DNA of 64,000 bases. It comes from CAZHAX01 sp964530325 (GTDB taxonomy: Bacteria > Chloroflexota > Anaerolineae > B4-G1). This document shows, piece by piece, positions 39,805-49,025 of the stretch. The notes under the pieces are model-generated. The model searched no databases and was not told where the DNA came from. It worked only from the letters and a program-made list of their open reading frames with translations. Position numbers and translations under genes: made by a program. How positions within the stretch are numbered: the first letter of the stretch is position 1; each line of letters opens with the position of its first letter. The stretch is taken from NCBI GenBank assembly GCA_964530325.1, contig CAZHAX010000001.1, positions 1 through 64,000 of the forward strand, in the 5' to 3' direction.

Positions 39805-41058
39805 CTAGAGGCTGGGCGGTCGAGTCTCCACGGGATGCTTGCTCTTCGCCGGCGGCTTGAAGCGGAGCCACACTGGGATCACGGATGCCAGCGTCGCCCA
39901 GCCGGTCAGCAGGAAGGGCAGGCGCGGGCTGAAGCGCTCCCAGAGCTGGGCGCCGATGGCCGGCGCCGGCAGGGAGAAGATGCCCAGGCTGCTGCGCACC
40001 AGTCCGAAGGCGGTCCCCCGCAGGCGCTCCGGCACGACCTTGCTGGTGAATGACTGGTAGGCCGGTTCCATCATCCCCACCCCCAGTCCGAATAGTGCCG
40101 AGGAAGCACCAAAGCCCCAGAAGCCCTGCACCTGTACGAAGGCGGCATAGCCGAGGAAGTTGAGCAAGAAGCCCAGCCCAATAGACGCTCGCTCGCCTCG
40201 TCTATCCGCCAGCCATCCCGAGATCGTGTTGGCGATGATACGGAACAGGCCGAATAGGGAGAACAGCCAGCCGATCTGCTGCCCGCTCAAACCCCCGAAG
40301 CGCTCCATGTAGAGCGGCATCAGATCGTAGGACAGCGAGAAGGAGATGTCCCCGACGCCGTCGGTGATCAGTATCCAGGTGAACACTCCTCCTGCCAGAG
40401 CCATTCCCGCGATCGTTCCCAGGTTGGCCCGCAGGCCGGCCAGGGATGGCCTGGCCAAGCCCGCCTCGCTCCCGCTTGCCGCGGCCAGGGCCATGCTGAC
40501 CCGGATCACTGCCGCCGCGGTATAGAGCAGCCCGGCGCAGATGAGCATAGACTTGAAGCTGTAGGTATCGGCCAGGAAGCCGCCGAAGGGCGGGCCGATG
40601 ATGCTGACGATACCGAAGATGGCCTGAGCGCGCCCGAACACCCTGGCTCGGGTTTCCTCTGAAGACTGCTCAGCGATGAAGGCTGGGAAGCTCGGTCCGA
40701 TCAGCGAGCGGGTGACTGCGCCAAGCCCCTCTCCTAGCAGCACCCACTGCCATGTGGGAGCTACGATCAGGCCGAGATAGGACAGCACGCCGGCGATGCT
40801 ACCGATGGCGATGCTGCGCAGCCGGCCGATCGAATCGGACAGCCAGCCGCCCAGGATCTGGAGCGCCAGAGGAAGGATGCGCGACAGGGTGAAGAACAGA
40901 CCTACCTGGATGACGTTCGCCTGAAGCTCCGTCAGGTAGAGAGGCAGTAGCGTGGCGTACATGTTGCCGCCGATGTTGGCCAGCACCATTCCCACCAGGA
41001 ACAGACGGAGCTGCCTATTGAGCAGCGGTTCCTTTGACGGCGTCGCAGTCCGCACCAT
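39805..41058 (-). CDS. MFS transporter
   Basis: 417 aa with twelve membrane segments. GGWLSDSIGRLRSIAIGSI is the loop 2-3 motif A (G-x-x-x-D-x-x-G-R/K), repeated in the second half as SGWLADRRGERASIGLG. FPAFIAEQSSEETRARVFGR is typical of drug-efflux-like MFS proteins. Substrate unknown. It starts at ATG 41058, but no strong ribosome-binding site lies upstream. It reads in the same direction as the ATL gene, 28 bp apart. Confidence 0.88.
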   Translation of the reverse strand: MVRTATPSKEPLLNRQLRLFLVGMVLANIGGNMYATLLPLYLTELQANVIQVGLFFTLSRILPLALQILGGWLSDSIGRLRSIAIGSIAGVLSYLGLIVAPTWQWVLLGEGLGAVTRSLIGPSFPAFIAEQSSEETRARVFGRAQAIFGIVSIIGPPFGGFLADTYSFKSMLICAGLLYTAAAVIRVSMALAAASGSEAGLARPSLAGLRANLGTIAGMALAGGVFTWILITDGVGDISFSLSYDLMPLYMERFGGLSGQQIGWLFSLFGLFRIIANTISGWLADRRGERASIGLGFLLNFLGYAAFVQVQGFWGFGASSALFGLGVGMMEPAYQSFTSKVVPERLRGTAFGLVRSSLGIFSLPAPAIGAQLWERFSPRLPFLLTGWATLASVIPVWLRFKPPAKSKHPVETRPPSL

Positions 41059-41217
41059 AGGTCTTGTGTGGGGCTATGTGGCCAGTGCCGCCCCGCCTCT
41101 CTCTGCGCCTGCATTGGCGTGCCTGTGTGGCTCGCACGAATGTTAGGCGAAAGACGAGGAGCTGTCAAGAGCGGCGGCCCGAGCGTCCGCGGCACAGCGG
41201 CCCCGGCGTCTGCCAGG

Positions 41218-41246
41218 TTGTTCAGCTGTCGATAGTGTAGTAGTAT
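41218..41246 (+). promoter_or_regulatory. Promoter for the MgtC-like gene
   Basis: TTGTTC (41218-41223), 17-nt spacer, TAGTAT (41241-41246), about 26 nt leader. Confidence 0.45.
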
Positions 41247-41278
41247 GGGGGCGCCAATCGAGCTTCGAGGAGGATGGG

Positions 41279-41749
41279 ATGGATATCTGGTTGGCCGTCG
41301 CGAGACTCACCTTCGCCTTCCTGCTCGGCGGGCTGGTCGGTTGGGAGCGCGAGCGAGAGGACAAGCCGGCGGGACTGCGTACGCTGATCCTGGTATCGAT
41401 GGGGTCCGCTATGTTCGTCATCATCGCCCAGATGATAGCCGTGGCCGAGGGGGTGGCGGGCCAGGTCGATCAGTTGAGGATCATCGCAGGCATCGCTCAG
41501 GGGATCGGCTTCCTCGGCGCCGGAACCATCTTCTTCAGCCGGGGCACCGTCCATGGCCTGACCACGGCGGCGGCCGTATGGGCCACCTCGGCTGTTGGAG
41601 TTGCCTGCGGCTATGGTATGTGGCAGATCGCCTTGGTGGGCGCCCTGCTCACCGTCATCACCCTGAGGCTGCTGCTGCCGCTGGCGGTGCGGATCAGTGG
41701 CAGCTGGGACAAGCACGAGCCTCCCCCGGCGCGCGACAGGGCGAGATGA
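41279..41749 (+). CDS. MgtC/SapB family membrane protein
   Basis: 156 aa with four to five membrane segments. It has LLGGLVGWEREREDKPAGLR (the MgtC conserved E-R-x-x-x-x-K-P-A-G-L-R-T motif), then GIGFLGAGTIFFSRGTVHGL and TTAAAVWATSAVGVACGYG. It is the short form without the ACT-like C-terminal domain. Proteins of this family affect membrane potential or Mg2+ adaptation. GAGGAGG lies 8 nt before the ATG. Confidence 0.92.
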   Translation: MDIWLAVARLTFAFLLGGLVGWEREREDKPAGLRTLILVSMGSAMFVIIAQMIAVAEGVAGQVDQLRIIAGIAQGIGFLGAGTIFFSRGTVHGLTTAAAVWATSAVGVACGYGMWQIALVGALLTVITLRLLLPLAVRISGSWDKHEPPPARDRAR

Positions 41750-41762
41750 GCCGGCCGATCGT

Positions 41763-42890
41763 TCAGTAGTCGCGTGACAGCAGGTGGCGGTTTCCTACAC
41801 GCACGGTCCGCAGGCCCGCGGCCAGGGCGGCCGCTTCCGCCTCTTCCGCGTGCCTTACCGACGTTGGGGGCAGGTCCGGCATCAGGAAGGTGGGGGCGAA
41901 GCCGAGCAGGACGAGAGGGATCATAGGATTGAGGCCGGCGATGAAGCCGGCGATCCTGGCGACCTCTTCTGGATCGACGTATCCAGGGACGAGAAGCGTG
42001 CTGGCGACGACGAGGGGCCGCCCTGGCCGCTCGTCGAAGCGAGCGGCGGCCCGGGCGAGGTTGTCCAGCGTGCGGCGGTTGCTCACCCCTGTGAGGACCC
42101 GGTGAAGGTTGTCGTCATGCGCCTTCAGGTCGAACTTGACGCAGCCCCCCGTGCATAGTGACATCTCGACGGCGCGGTCCATCAACCGCTGGTGGGCCGT
42201 GCCGTTCGTCTCCCAACAGACCGCCAGGCCGCGCTCGGCCAGCAGACGGCCGGCGGCGATGGCGTGGCCCATCTGGCTGGCCGGATCGCCTCCGAAGAAG
42301 CAGACGCAGTGTGTCTCCGGCCGGGCGGCGGAGGCCAGCCTAGCCGCGCTCGTGCCCGCGGAGAGGCTCTGGTCGATCTCACGGAAGTGCCAGTTCTGAC
42401 AGTAGAGGCAGTTTGCCGTGCAGGAAGCGTAGAAGACAGCCAAGTTGTGTCTGCCGCGCTGCGTGTGTCCGCCGCAGAACGGGTCTGCGACACAGTTGGT
42501 GGGCAGAGGGTCCCGGTACCAGTGGAGATGGCCGCGGCTTGGCGTGCCTGCCAGCTGCTGGATCTTGCCGCCGTGCACCTCTCGCAGGCCGCAGTAGCCC
42601 CGCTGCCCCTCGCCGATCAGGCACTCCTGAGCGCAGAGCCCGCAGCGGACGCCTCCCTTCGAGCGCGGTGCTTGCTCCGGCAGGTCGAAGAGCCGGCGGG
42701 CCCTGGCGTGGGCCCGGCCCGCGGCAGCCAGAGCTTCACCCGGGTTGCCGCGAATGCACTGGAGACAGAGGCCAAGATAGGCCGCTACGAGAGGGCTGCT
42801 CTCGCTGCACAGGGCACAGGTCTGGGCATCCGGATCGCACTCGGGGTAAGTCACCGGTGTTCCGCCGGCCGTCCAAGGGTCGCCGGACAT
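41763..42890 (-). CDS. Radical SAM protein, AmmeMemoRadiSam/PflA-like
   Basis: 375 aa. The radical SAM cluster motif is C-x3-C-x2-C (YASCTANCLYCQNWHF). The N-terminal 130 residues have two cysteine groups (CALCSESS ... CLQCI and CGLCAQECLIGEGQRGYCGL), as in the COG1180/COG1313 enzymes that resemble pyruvate formate-lyase activases. CFFGGDPASQMGH, CWETNGTAH and KFDLKAHDDNLHRVLTG complete the barrel. No glycyl-radical enzyme, AMMECR1 or Memo gene is in the window. Target unknown. Confidence 0.85.
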   Translation of the reverse strand: MSGDPWTAGGTPVTYPECDPDAQTCALCSESSPLVAAYLGLCLQCIRGNPGEALAAAGRAHARARRLFDLPEQAPRSKGGVRCGLCAQECLIGEGQRGYCGLREVHGGKIQQLAGTPSRGHLHWYRDPLPTNCVADPFCGGHTQRGRHNLAVFYASCTANCLYCQNWHFREIDQSLSAGTSAARLASAARPETHCVCFFGGDPASQMGHAIAAGRLLAERGLAVCWETNGTAHQRLMDRAVEMSLCTGGCVKFDLKAHDDNLHRVLTGVSNRRTLDNLARAAARFDERPGRPLVVASTLLVPGYVDPEEVARIAGFIAGLNPMIPLVLLGFAPTFLMPDLPPTSVRHAEEAEAAALAAGLRTVRVGNRHLLSRDY

Positions 42891-42938
42891 CGCGGCCCGG
42901 CCAATCGTCTCTTCTGCTGTGGATCGGGGCGGCGCTCC

Positions 42939-43844
42939 CTACTCGTTGAGCACGTGTAGTTGAGGCTTGAGCGGAATGCGCTCGATCAGGTCGATGATGT
43001 CCTCGTCTGTGATCTGGTCGTCCGGTTTGTCCACCAGCGTCCGGCAGACCGCTTCCATGACGTTCGTTCCGAACGATCGGCCGTCCAGGCGGGGGGTGGT
43101 CGTGACCAGGATATGGAGATTGCGCTTCTTCAGCTCCTCGACGTTTCGCGAGGTGGTCGTATTGGTGATGACGATCTTGCCGCTGAGATCGTCCGGCAGG
43201 TTCGACCAGACCTGGAGGAAATCGCCGGCGATGATGTCCGCCTCATCGTAGTAGCGGGTATACTTCGTCTTGGGCTGCTTGTCCTGCTCCTTGCCGAGGG
43301 GATAGAGCCAGGAGAACGGGACCTTGGTGAAGACTGGGCAGAGCAGCGCCGCCAGGATGTGGACGGCGCGGAGGCTGCGGATGGGGATGGGCACGTCGAG
43401 GGCGAACATGAAGTCGCCGAAGGTCACTTCGCATCCGGCGTCCACCAGCCCCTTCGCCAATCCGTACCGATCGACCGCCGTGGTCTTGAGCGCCTTCTTG
43501 CCCTGCAGCTCGATGCCGTGATCTCGCAGGGCCTGGATGGCGTAGGGCGCGAGAAGGTGTTTGATTCCGTTCCCGTCCCCTATCTTCGAGAGCTTCACTG
43601 CTTCCCGAATCCGCCTGGCGTGATGGAAGTAGTAACGCCTGTTGTTGACCCAGAGGTAGAACTCCGCGCCGCCGACGCCGAAGGCATCCACCTTGCCGTC
43701 GTTGTCCCGGTACATCTGGATGTAGCGCTGGAAGTCCCCGTCGGCGCCCTGGCGGCTGAGCGCGAAACGCTCGCCCAGGAATTCCGCTTCGGCGGTGTGG
43801 TCCCGGGTCGAAGAACCCAGGCTGGGACTCAGCACTCTCTTCAT
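42939..43844 (-). CDS. Conserved protein of the family often annotated quinate 5-dehydrogenase
   Basis: 301 aa. It begins KRVLSPSLGSSTRDHTAEAE and has DGKVDAFGVGGAEFYLWVNN, the GDFMFALDVPIPIRSLRAV block and VFTKVPFSWLYPLGKEQDKQ, followed by IVITNTTTSRNVEELKKRNL. I recall homologues in Clostridia and Chloroflexota labelled quinate 5-dehydrogenase, but I see no normal Rossmann dinucleotide motif and the label is doubtful. Soluble alpha/beta protein. ATG at 43844, with GAAGGG 8 nt upstream, is preferred over GTG 43853. Confidence 0.55.
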   Translation of the reverse strand: MKRVLSPSLGSSTRDHTAEAEFLGERFALSRQGADGDFQRYIQMYRDNDGKVDAFGVGGAEFYLWVNNRRYYFHHARRIREAVKLSKIGDGNGIKHLLAPYAIQALRDHGIELQGKKALKTTAVDRYGLAKGLVDAGCEVTFGDFMFALDVPIPIRSLRAVHILAALLCPVFTKVPFSWLYPLGKEQDKQPKTKYTRYYDEADIIAGDFLQVWSNLPDDLSGKIVITNTTTSRNVEELKKRNLHILVTTTPRLDGRSFGTNVMEAVCRTLVDKPDDQITDEDIIDLIERIPLKPQLHVLNE

Positions 43845-43876
43845 AGATGTCACCCTTCGCCCATCGAAGTCGGCCC

Positions 43877-43904
43877 ATTATCCCACAACAGCCTCCATTG
43901 TCCA
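43877..43904 (-). promoter_or_regulatory. Promoter for the 301-aa gene
   Basis: On the minus strand, TGGACA (43899-43904), 16-nt spacer, GATAAT (43877-43882), leader about 25 nt. Confidence 0.5.
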
Positions 43905-43957
43905 GTGCGGACGATCCGATGCCCTGGCGGTACGGTCTGGCGAGCCTCGCATCTGGG

Positions 43958-43966
43958 TGGTACAAT
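43958..43966 (+). promoter_or_regulatory. Extended -10 promoter for the metallopeptidase gene
   Basis: TGGTACAAT at 43958-43966, about 41 nt before the ATG; no convincing -35. Confidence 0.4.
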
Positions 43967-44007
43967 CATCCCAGCGACGGAGTCACCGGAGCTGGGAGGA
44001 TTGGACG

Positions 44008-45990
44008 ATGCAGAGAGTGCTCAGGAACCGCTGGATCCTGGTCGCGGCTGTTGTAGTGCTGGTGGTATGCTGCTGCTGCGGGCTGGGCGGCCTATACCTG
44101 GGGTGGAAGGGCTACCTGTTCTTCCAGGAGCAGCTGGCCTTCCTCATCCCGGAGCGGGCGCCGTATCCGGTGGACGAGCTGTATCAGGCTTCGCTTGAGT
44201 CCGACGAGGAGACGCTTACCGCGCTCATTGAGGCCCGGGTCCCCATGCGCGACCTGCGCGAGTTGGCAGTGCGGCTGGGCGGACAGGAGGACGTTCCCGT
44301 CGTAGTGCGCGAGTCGCCTATCGCTCGGCAGGTGGGCGATGAGGAGACGTTCTGGGTGGGCGACATGAGCGATCCCGAGGCGCCTAACTATCGGCAAGCT
44401 CGGGCTCAACTCGCCTACATCTCGGAACATGCCTACTTCTGGGTGGAGGGCGGATACGAGGTGGACTCAGAAGCCCTTCGTCGCTCTGCCCAGGCGTTTG
44501 ATCTGACGTACGAGCGAACCCGGGCTATCTTCGGCCACGAGTGGTCCCCCGGGATCGACGCTGACCCAAGAGTGCATGTCTACAACGGCGGAGCGCACGG
44601 AGTGGGGGGCTACTTCTCCAGTGCGGACGAGTTCCCCAGCGCGGTCAACCCCCACTCGAACGAGAGGGAGATGTTCTACATCAACATCGGGCTGATCACA
44701 CCCGGAGATGTTGCCTACGACTCGGTGCTGGCCCACGAGTTCCAGCACATGATCCACTGGAACATCGACCGGACGGAGCCGGGCTGGATGAACGAGGGCT
44801 GCTCGGAGCTGTCGATGACACTCAACGGCTATCCGACTGATGGAGCTGAACTCCTTTTCGCCATGTTCGGCGCCGACACCCAGCTCAACGCCTGGTCGAA
44901 CCAGCCGGCCCGTGCCATTACCCACTACGGTGCCAGCTATGCCTTCATGAGCTATTTCTATGGGCTGCTGGGACAGGGAGCCCTGCGGGCGGTTGTGGAG
45001 GACCCGGACGACGGGCGGGTGGCGCTGGACAGTGAGCTGGCCAGGTATGGATACAGCTTCGACGAGTTCTTCCAGCAGTGGACGGTGGCCAACTACGTAG
45101 ACGATGGCTCGATAGGCGATGGCCGCTTCTCTTCACCGGGGCTGGTCCAGCCGGTCCAGCCAGACGCCACCCACAACGTCTATCCGGTGGAGCGAGCCAC
45201 GACTGTACATCAGTACGGCGCGGACTACGTCGTCTTCCAGCCCGAAGCGGGCCTGGATGGCGTGCTGCGGATTGGCTTCGGGGGTACGAGCCGCACCCGC
45301 ATCCTGCCGATCCTGCCCGAGGACGGAGACTACTTCTGGTACAGCCACCGCGGAGATAGCTACGATATGACACTCACCCGTGCATTCGATCTGCGGGGAC
45401 TCGAATCGGCCACGTTGACGTACTCGACCTGGTACGACATCGAGCATGGGTGGGACTACGGTTACGTCGAGGTCAGCGCGGACGGCGGGCAGACGTGGAC
45501 GATCCTGCCCGGGGAGCTGTCGACGGACTACAACCCCACGGGCAACGCCTTCGGGCCCGGCCTTACGGGCTCGTCAGGCGGCTGGGAGGAGGAGCGCGTC
45601 GACCTCGGTGATCACGCCGGGCAGGAGATACTGCTGCGGTTCGAGTACGTGACGGACGACGCCTACAACGCAGCGGGCTGGGCCATCGATCGCATAGGGA
45701 TTGCGGAGCTGGCATTCGCAGACGACGTCGAGCGCGGCGCCGGAGGCTGGGATGGGGAGGGTTTCGTGCGCGTGACCAACTTCATGCCGCAGCGGTACAG
45801 CGTGCAGTTCCTGGTCTACGATAGCTCCGGCGGCCTTACCATCGACGGAGGTGCGGGAGAACCGCTCGGCGGGGAGTGGAGCGTCGATAGCTTCGGCTCT
45901 GAGGTGGAGCAGGTAGTGATGATCGTCAGCGGTCTGACCCCGGTGACGACGGAGTGGTTCTACTACGAGTACACCGCTGCGCTGCAGTGA
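44008..45990 (+). CDS. Membrane-anchored HExxH metallopeptidase, immune inhibitor A-like
   Basis: 660 aa, ATG 44008 with GGGAGGATTGG. An N-terminal signal/anchor includes a run of cysteines (VVVLVVCCCCGLGGLYLG, about 14-31). The catalytic motif is H243-E-F-Q-H247 (VLAHEFQHMIHW), with Glu263 or Glu267 in MNEGCSEL as the likely third zinc ligand. Residues about 450-560 form a jelly-roll (MAM-like) module (FDLRGLESATLTYSTWYDIE ... GWAIDRIGIAELAF) like that of M6 proteases. It should act outside the cell on proteins; substrate unknown. The Cys run could also be a lipid attachment site, though the lipobox is not standard. Confidence 0.8.
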   Translation: MQRVLRNRWILVAAVVVLVVCCCCGLGGLYLGWKGYLFFQEQLAFLIPERAPYPVDELYQASLESDEETLTALIEARVPMRDLRELAVRLGGQEDVPVVVRESPIARQVGDEETFWVGDMSDPEAPNYRQARAQLAYISEHAYFWVEGGYEVDSEALRRSAQAFDLTYERTRAIFGHEWSPGIDADPRVHVYNGGAHGVGGYFSSADEFPSAVNPHSNEREMFYINIGLITPGDVAYDSVLAHEFQHMIHWNIDRTEPGWMNEGCSELSMTLNGYPTDGAELLFAMFGADTQLNAWSNQPARAITHYGASYAFMSYFYGLLGQGALRAVVEDPDDGRVALDSELARYGYSFDEFFQQWTVANYVDDGSIGDGRFSSPGLVQPVQPDATHNVYPVERATTVHQYGADYVVFQPEAGLDGVLRIGFGGTSRTRILPILPEDGDYFWYSHRGDSYDMTLTRAFDLRGLESATLTYSTWYDIEHGWDYGYVEVSADGGQTWTILPGELSTDYNPTGNAFGPGLTGSSGGWEEERVDLGDHAGQEILLRFEYVTDDAYNAAGWAIDRIGIAELAFADDVERGAGGWDGEGFVRVTNFMPQRYSVQFLVYDSSGGLTIDGGAGEPLGGEWSVDSFGSEVEQVVMIVSGLTPVTTEWFYYEYTAALQ

Positions 45991-46045
45991 TTCCGCAGCG
46001 AGAGGCCAGCTTCCGGAGCCTCCAGGCTTCCCCAGCCTCGGCTGC

Positions 46046-46999
46046 CTATTTGATCGACTTCAGCGCCCGCAGCGCCTCAAGCGTCACCCACTTGTTGGGC
46101 TGTTCGGGCGGGCCGAATTCAAGCGGCGGGCGGCGCGCTAGCCGGTCGAGGGGCCAGCTGCCGTCCGGGAGCTGGCGGCTCAGGACGTAGTCGACAGCCT
46201 GGGCTACATTGGGGTGAACGACGGTGTGTCCCAGGCTCCCCAGCGCTTCCAGGGCGCTGAGCACGCCGTAGCCGAAGGGTGGGTATTCCAGGATCGTCCA
46301 GGTGTCGGCCACGTGATAGCGTCCCATGTGCGGCTTCATCAGGAGATCGACGATGATCCCGGCAGCTCTGCGGGTGGCGGATAGGTCTGCCGTGGCGGGG
46401 TCGAGCGCGGCTGCTCGCAGGAAGTCGACGGTGGCTCTTAGGCAGCCGTGGCGGCCTGCGCGATCGCACAGCCACATCCCGTCGTCGCGCTGCCTGGCCA
46501 GCAGCCACTGAATCGCCCGGCGCGTGCGCAGGTCGTCTCCATAGCCGAACTGGATCAGGAAGCGCACTATGCGGGCGTGTGTGCAGGGGTCGGGCTGGTG
46601 CTCCCAGACGATGCCCTGCCCCGGCAAGCTGCGGCGGCGGCAGAAGCTGCCGTCGTCCCTTTGATGCGAGAAGATGAACTCGCAACCGCTCCGAACATGC
46701 TCGTCGCCGGCGGTCAGCCCCAGATCGGCCAAGACGCTCAGCACCCAGAAAGTGCCGGTGTTCTTGGGCAGGTAGTAGTCTCGCTTCACCCAATGGCCGC
46801 CGGATTTCTGGGCGACGAGCAGCTCGGCCAACGGCGGGTATTCAGGGATTGCTCTGCTCGCCGAATCGACAGCAGCGTCGTTCGCCGGCCGGTCCAGCAA
46901 ATCCACGAGTGTCCAATAGCGGACCGGAGGGTTGTCCGGCTCGAGCAGCCAGGGAAGCGGATTCGCCTGGAGAGCGGCTGTCCAGCTCTGCGCCGTCAC
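46046..46999 (-). CDS. Squalene-cyclase-fold (alpha/alpha toroid) protein, copy 1
   Basis: 317 aa. Repeated helical units with the QW-like pattern: FIFSHQRDDGSFCRRRS, IQWLLARQRDDGMWLCDRAG, VDYVLSRQLPDGSWPLDRL (family consensus includes LxxQxxDGSW). It begins WLLEPDNPPVRYWTLVDLLD. No DxDD or other cyclase active-site motif is visible, so a cyclase function is unlikely; homologues are sometimes labelled nitrogen fixation proteins without reason. GTG 46999 overlaps the stop of copy 2 (GTGA); the frame is open further but lies inside copy 2. Confidence 0.75.
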   Translation of the reverse strand: MTAQSWTAALQANPLPWLLEPDNPPVRYWTLVDLLDRPANDAAVDSASRAIPEYPPLAELLVAQKSGGHWVKRDYYLPKNTGTFWVLSVLADLGLTAGDEHVRSGCEFIFSHQRDDGSFCRRRSLPGQGIVWEHQPDPCTHARIVRFLIQFGYGDDLRTRRAIQWLLARQRDDGMWLCDRAGRHGCLRATVDFLRAAALDPATADLSATRRAAGIIVDLLMKPHMGRYHVADTWTILEYPPFGYGVLSALEALGSLGHTVVHPNVAQAVDYVLSRQLPDGSWPLDRLARRPPLEFGPPEQPNKWVTLEALRALKSIK

Positions 47000-48000
47000 G
47001 TCGATGCACACTCCTCGATCATCTTCAGCGCCCTGGCCGCCCGCAGCGTGACCCACTTGCTGGGCTGCCCCTTCTCCTCGACATCTGCCCACATCTTGCC
47101 GTTGTAGCTGTACTCCATCTTCCAGCGGCCGTCTGCATCCTGCTTGGAAAGCACCAGGTCGGTGGCGTCGCTCAGCCTGGGGTCGCCTCCGCACCCCGCC
47201 TCCGCCAACGCCTCCAGGTTGAGGAGGACATCGGTGACGTACCCCAGCGGGTAGCCCAACTTGAACCAGCTGGAGCTGATCCGCTCCTTGTAGGGGTAGT
47301 CGGCGCGGGCGACGTCGTGGCTGAGGAGGAAGCCGACGCCGCGCTCGATGGCGGCCCGGACCACCGGTGTGCGCCTGTTAGGCGGAACCCGGTTGAGCGC
47401 CCACAGCACCCGCACCGCGCCCCAACCGCAGGGCAGGTCGTAGTTGGCCGAGCAGTAGAAGCCGGGCTGCTGCACGCCCGACCGGCGGTACCATTCATAG
47501 CCGTCCCCCGTGACCGAGCGCGCCAACGCCTCGGCGGCTCGCTGCAGACGCTCATCTTCCCAGTAGCCGAGCTCGAGCAGCGCCCGGGTCAGGTTGCCCC
47601 ACAGGCAGTGGACAGTGCCGCTGGGCCGAGCGTTCATGGCGAAGGCGCCGCTATCCGCCTGCGATTGGTCCATCACATAGTCCGCCGCGCGGCGCACCCG
47701 CTCGTCCAGCCCGTCCGCTCCCAGCTGGGCCAGGAAGAGAACCTGCCACACCGTGCTTCGGTACTTGGGGGAGTAGATCGACCCCGGCTTCATCCAGTAG
47801 CCCTCCGGATACTGGGCGTCCAGGATAGCCGGCACCGGGCCGGAGAGCATCACCGCTCGCCGGGCCTCCTGCAATTCCGAGTCGTCCGAGGGCCGGTCCA
47901 GCAGATCGCGCAGCGCGAAGTAGCGGACGCCGGGGTTGTCGTCGTCCGGCTCAAGGAGCCACGGAAGCGGGTCGGCGCTGAGAAGCGATACCCAGGACAT
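46996..48000 (-). CDS. Squalene-cyclase-fold (alpha/alpha toroid) protein, copy 2
   Basis: 334 aa paralogue of the next gene: same start (WLLEPDDDNPGVRYFALRDLLDRPSD), toroid units (MDQSQADSGAFAMN, TDLVLSKQDADGRWKMEYSY) and the same end (PSKWVTLRAARALKMIEEC; copy 1 ends PNKWVTLEALRALKSIK). The family is related to terpene cyclases and prenyltransferase beta subunits but the active-site Asp motif is missing. The two genes overlap by 4 bp, so the proteins are likely partners or heterodimers. Role unknown. Confidence 0.75.
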   Translation of the reverse strand: MSWVSLLSADPLPWLLEPDDDNPGVRYFALRDLLDRPSDDSELQEARRAVMLSGPVPAILDAQYPEGYWMKPGSIYSPKYRSTVWQVLFLAQLGADGLDERVRRAADYVMDQSQADSGAFAMNARPSGTVHCLWGNLTRALLELGYWEDERLQRAAEALARSVTGDGYEWYRRSGVQQPGFYCSANYDLPCGWGAVRVLWALNRVPPNRRTPVVRAAIERGVGFLLSHDVARADYPYKERISSSWFKLGYPLGYVTDVLLNLEALAEAGCGGDPRLSDATDLVLSKQDADGRWKMEYSYNGKMWADVEEKGQPSKWVTLRAARALKMIEECAST

Positions 48001-48117
48001 CGTTCACCTCTGCCGTATTCCGGCACGGGATTGTGCCATTGTGCACCAACTGTGGTTCCGGCGCTCTGTCTTCACCTGCACCACGCGGAACCGCGGCCGG
48101 GTCGCTACCTCGATGCC

Positions 48118-48993
48118 CTATGCTGCCTGGACTGCGGCCAGAGTCCTGATCGCACTCTCGACCGAGCGTCTATCCTTCGCGCTCAGGGCCGGGTTGCCGG
48201 CCCACCTTTCGTAGAGAGGCAGGAGCGCCGCGAAATCCGGCAGCAGGCTCCTGCCCATGCTGCGGATGGCGTCGCAGAGCACCCAGGTCGCCGCCGGGTC
48301 CTGCGGCGGCACGTGCCGGGCGAGGAGCTCGCGTACGGGCGCGGTCTGGCCACGGGCGGCGAGGCGGAGTGCGAAGCTGGTGGCCTTCCTCACATCGACG
48401 TCATCGTCGAGCAGCAACCGCTCGATCGATTCCAGGCAGCGGGCGGTGTAGGCGGCGTGCTTCATGGGCAGGCGGCCGAGGACGATCACCGCCACCCTGC
48501 GCACCCACTTGTTGTCGTCGCCCACCAGCGCCTCGACGGCAGGGAGCCATTCCTGGGGTGACTTCTTCACGATCGGCTCCAGTGCGTACATGGCTGCCCG
48601 GTCAGCGTCCTCCCAGGTGACGCAGGTGCGGCTCAGCTCGACGACGAGCGGCACGATCCGCTCCGGAGCTGCCAGCTCCATTGGCCCCAGCATCTCTGCC
48701 GCCACTCCCTTTCCCTCCCGCCCGTACCGCTCCCAGAGCAGACGGGCGAGCGGAACGAAGTCATCCACCTGCTTGCGGGCTGCCTTGCCGATCTGCTTCC
48801 CGATAGAGCGGAGGACCTCGACCGCTGTGCCCACCGTCTCCTGCTCCGCCCGCTGCTGCGCCTTGATCCCTGCCACGCTCTTGGCTTCGGATTCGAGCCA
48901 CAAGTCGCGCAGGGCTTGGGCTGCCTCATCAGCCCTCGCCGGATCATACGCGGTAAGAATGCGCTCCACCTGTCCTGTCACAGCAGTAGCCAT
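48118..48993 (-). CDS. HEAT-repeat protein, DNA alkylation repair (AlkD)-like
   Basis: 291 aa, helical. TWEDADRAAMYALEPIVKKS, EWLPAVEALVGDDNKWVRRV and DDDVDVRKATSFALRLAARG are HEAT repeats as in AlkC/AlkD glycosylases, where D-x-x-x-W-V-R-R is characteristic. The AlkD glycosylase base-excision residue (an Asp on a repeat helix) cannot be confirmed, so it may be a HEAT scaffold only. It sits 117 bp upstream of the toroid pair in the same direction, and 32 bp after the BtrH-like gene. Confidence 0.6.
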   Translation of the reverse strand: MATAVTGQVERILTAYDPARADEAAQALRDLWLESEAKSVAGIKAQQRAEQETVGTAVEVLRSIGKQIGKAARKQVDDFVPLARLLWERYGREGKGVAAEMLGPMELAAPERIVPLVVELSRTCVTWEDADRAAMYALEPIVKKSPQEWLPAVEALVGDDNKWVRRVAVIVLGRLPMKHAAYTARCLESIERLLLDDDVDVRKATSFALRLAARGQTAPVRELLARHVPPQDPAATWVLCDAIRSMGRSLLPDFAALLPLYERWAGNPALSAKDRRSVESAIRTLAAVQAA

Positions 48994-49025
48994 CTTCCCT
49001 CCAGGCCGGCTTCTACCTGTGTGCT

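Noticed and set aside
46996..48000. Functional terpene cyclase or nitrogenase-related gene
   Set aside because: The toroid fold is visible but no DxDD or Fe-S motif; names of that sort on homologues look like transferred errors.
46849..48561. 570-aa plus-strand frame opposite the toroid genes
   Set aside because: Antisense to conserved repeats of the toroid paralogues; composition is that of a shadow frame.
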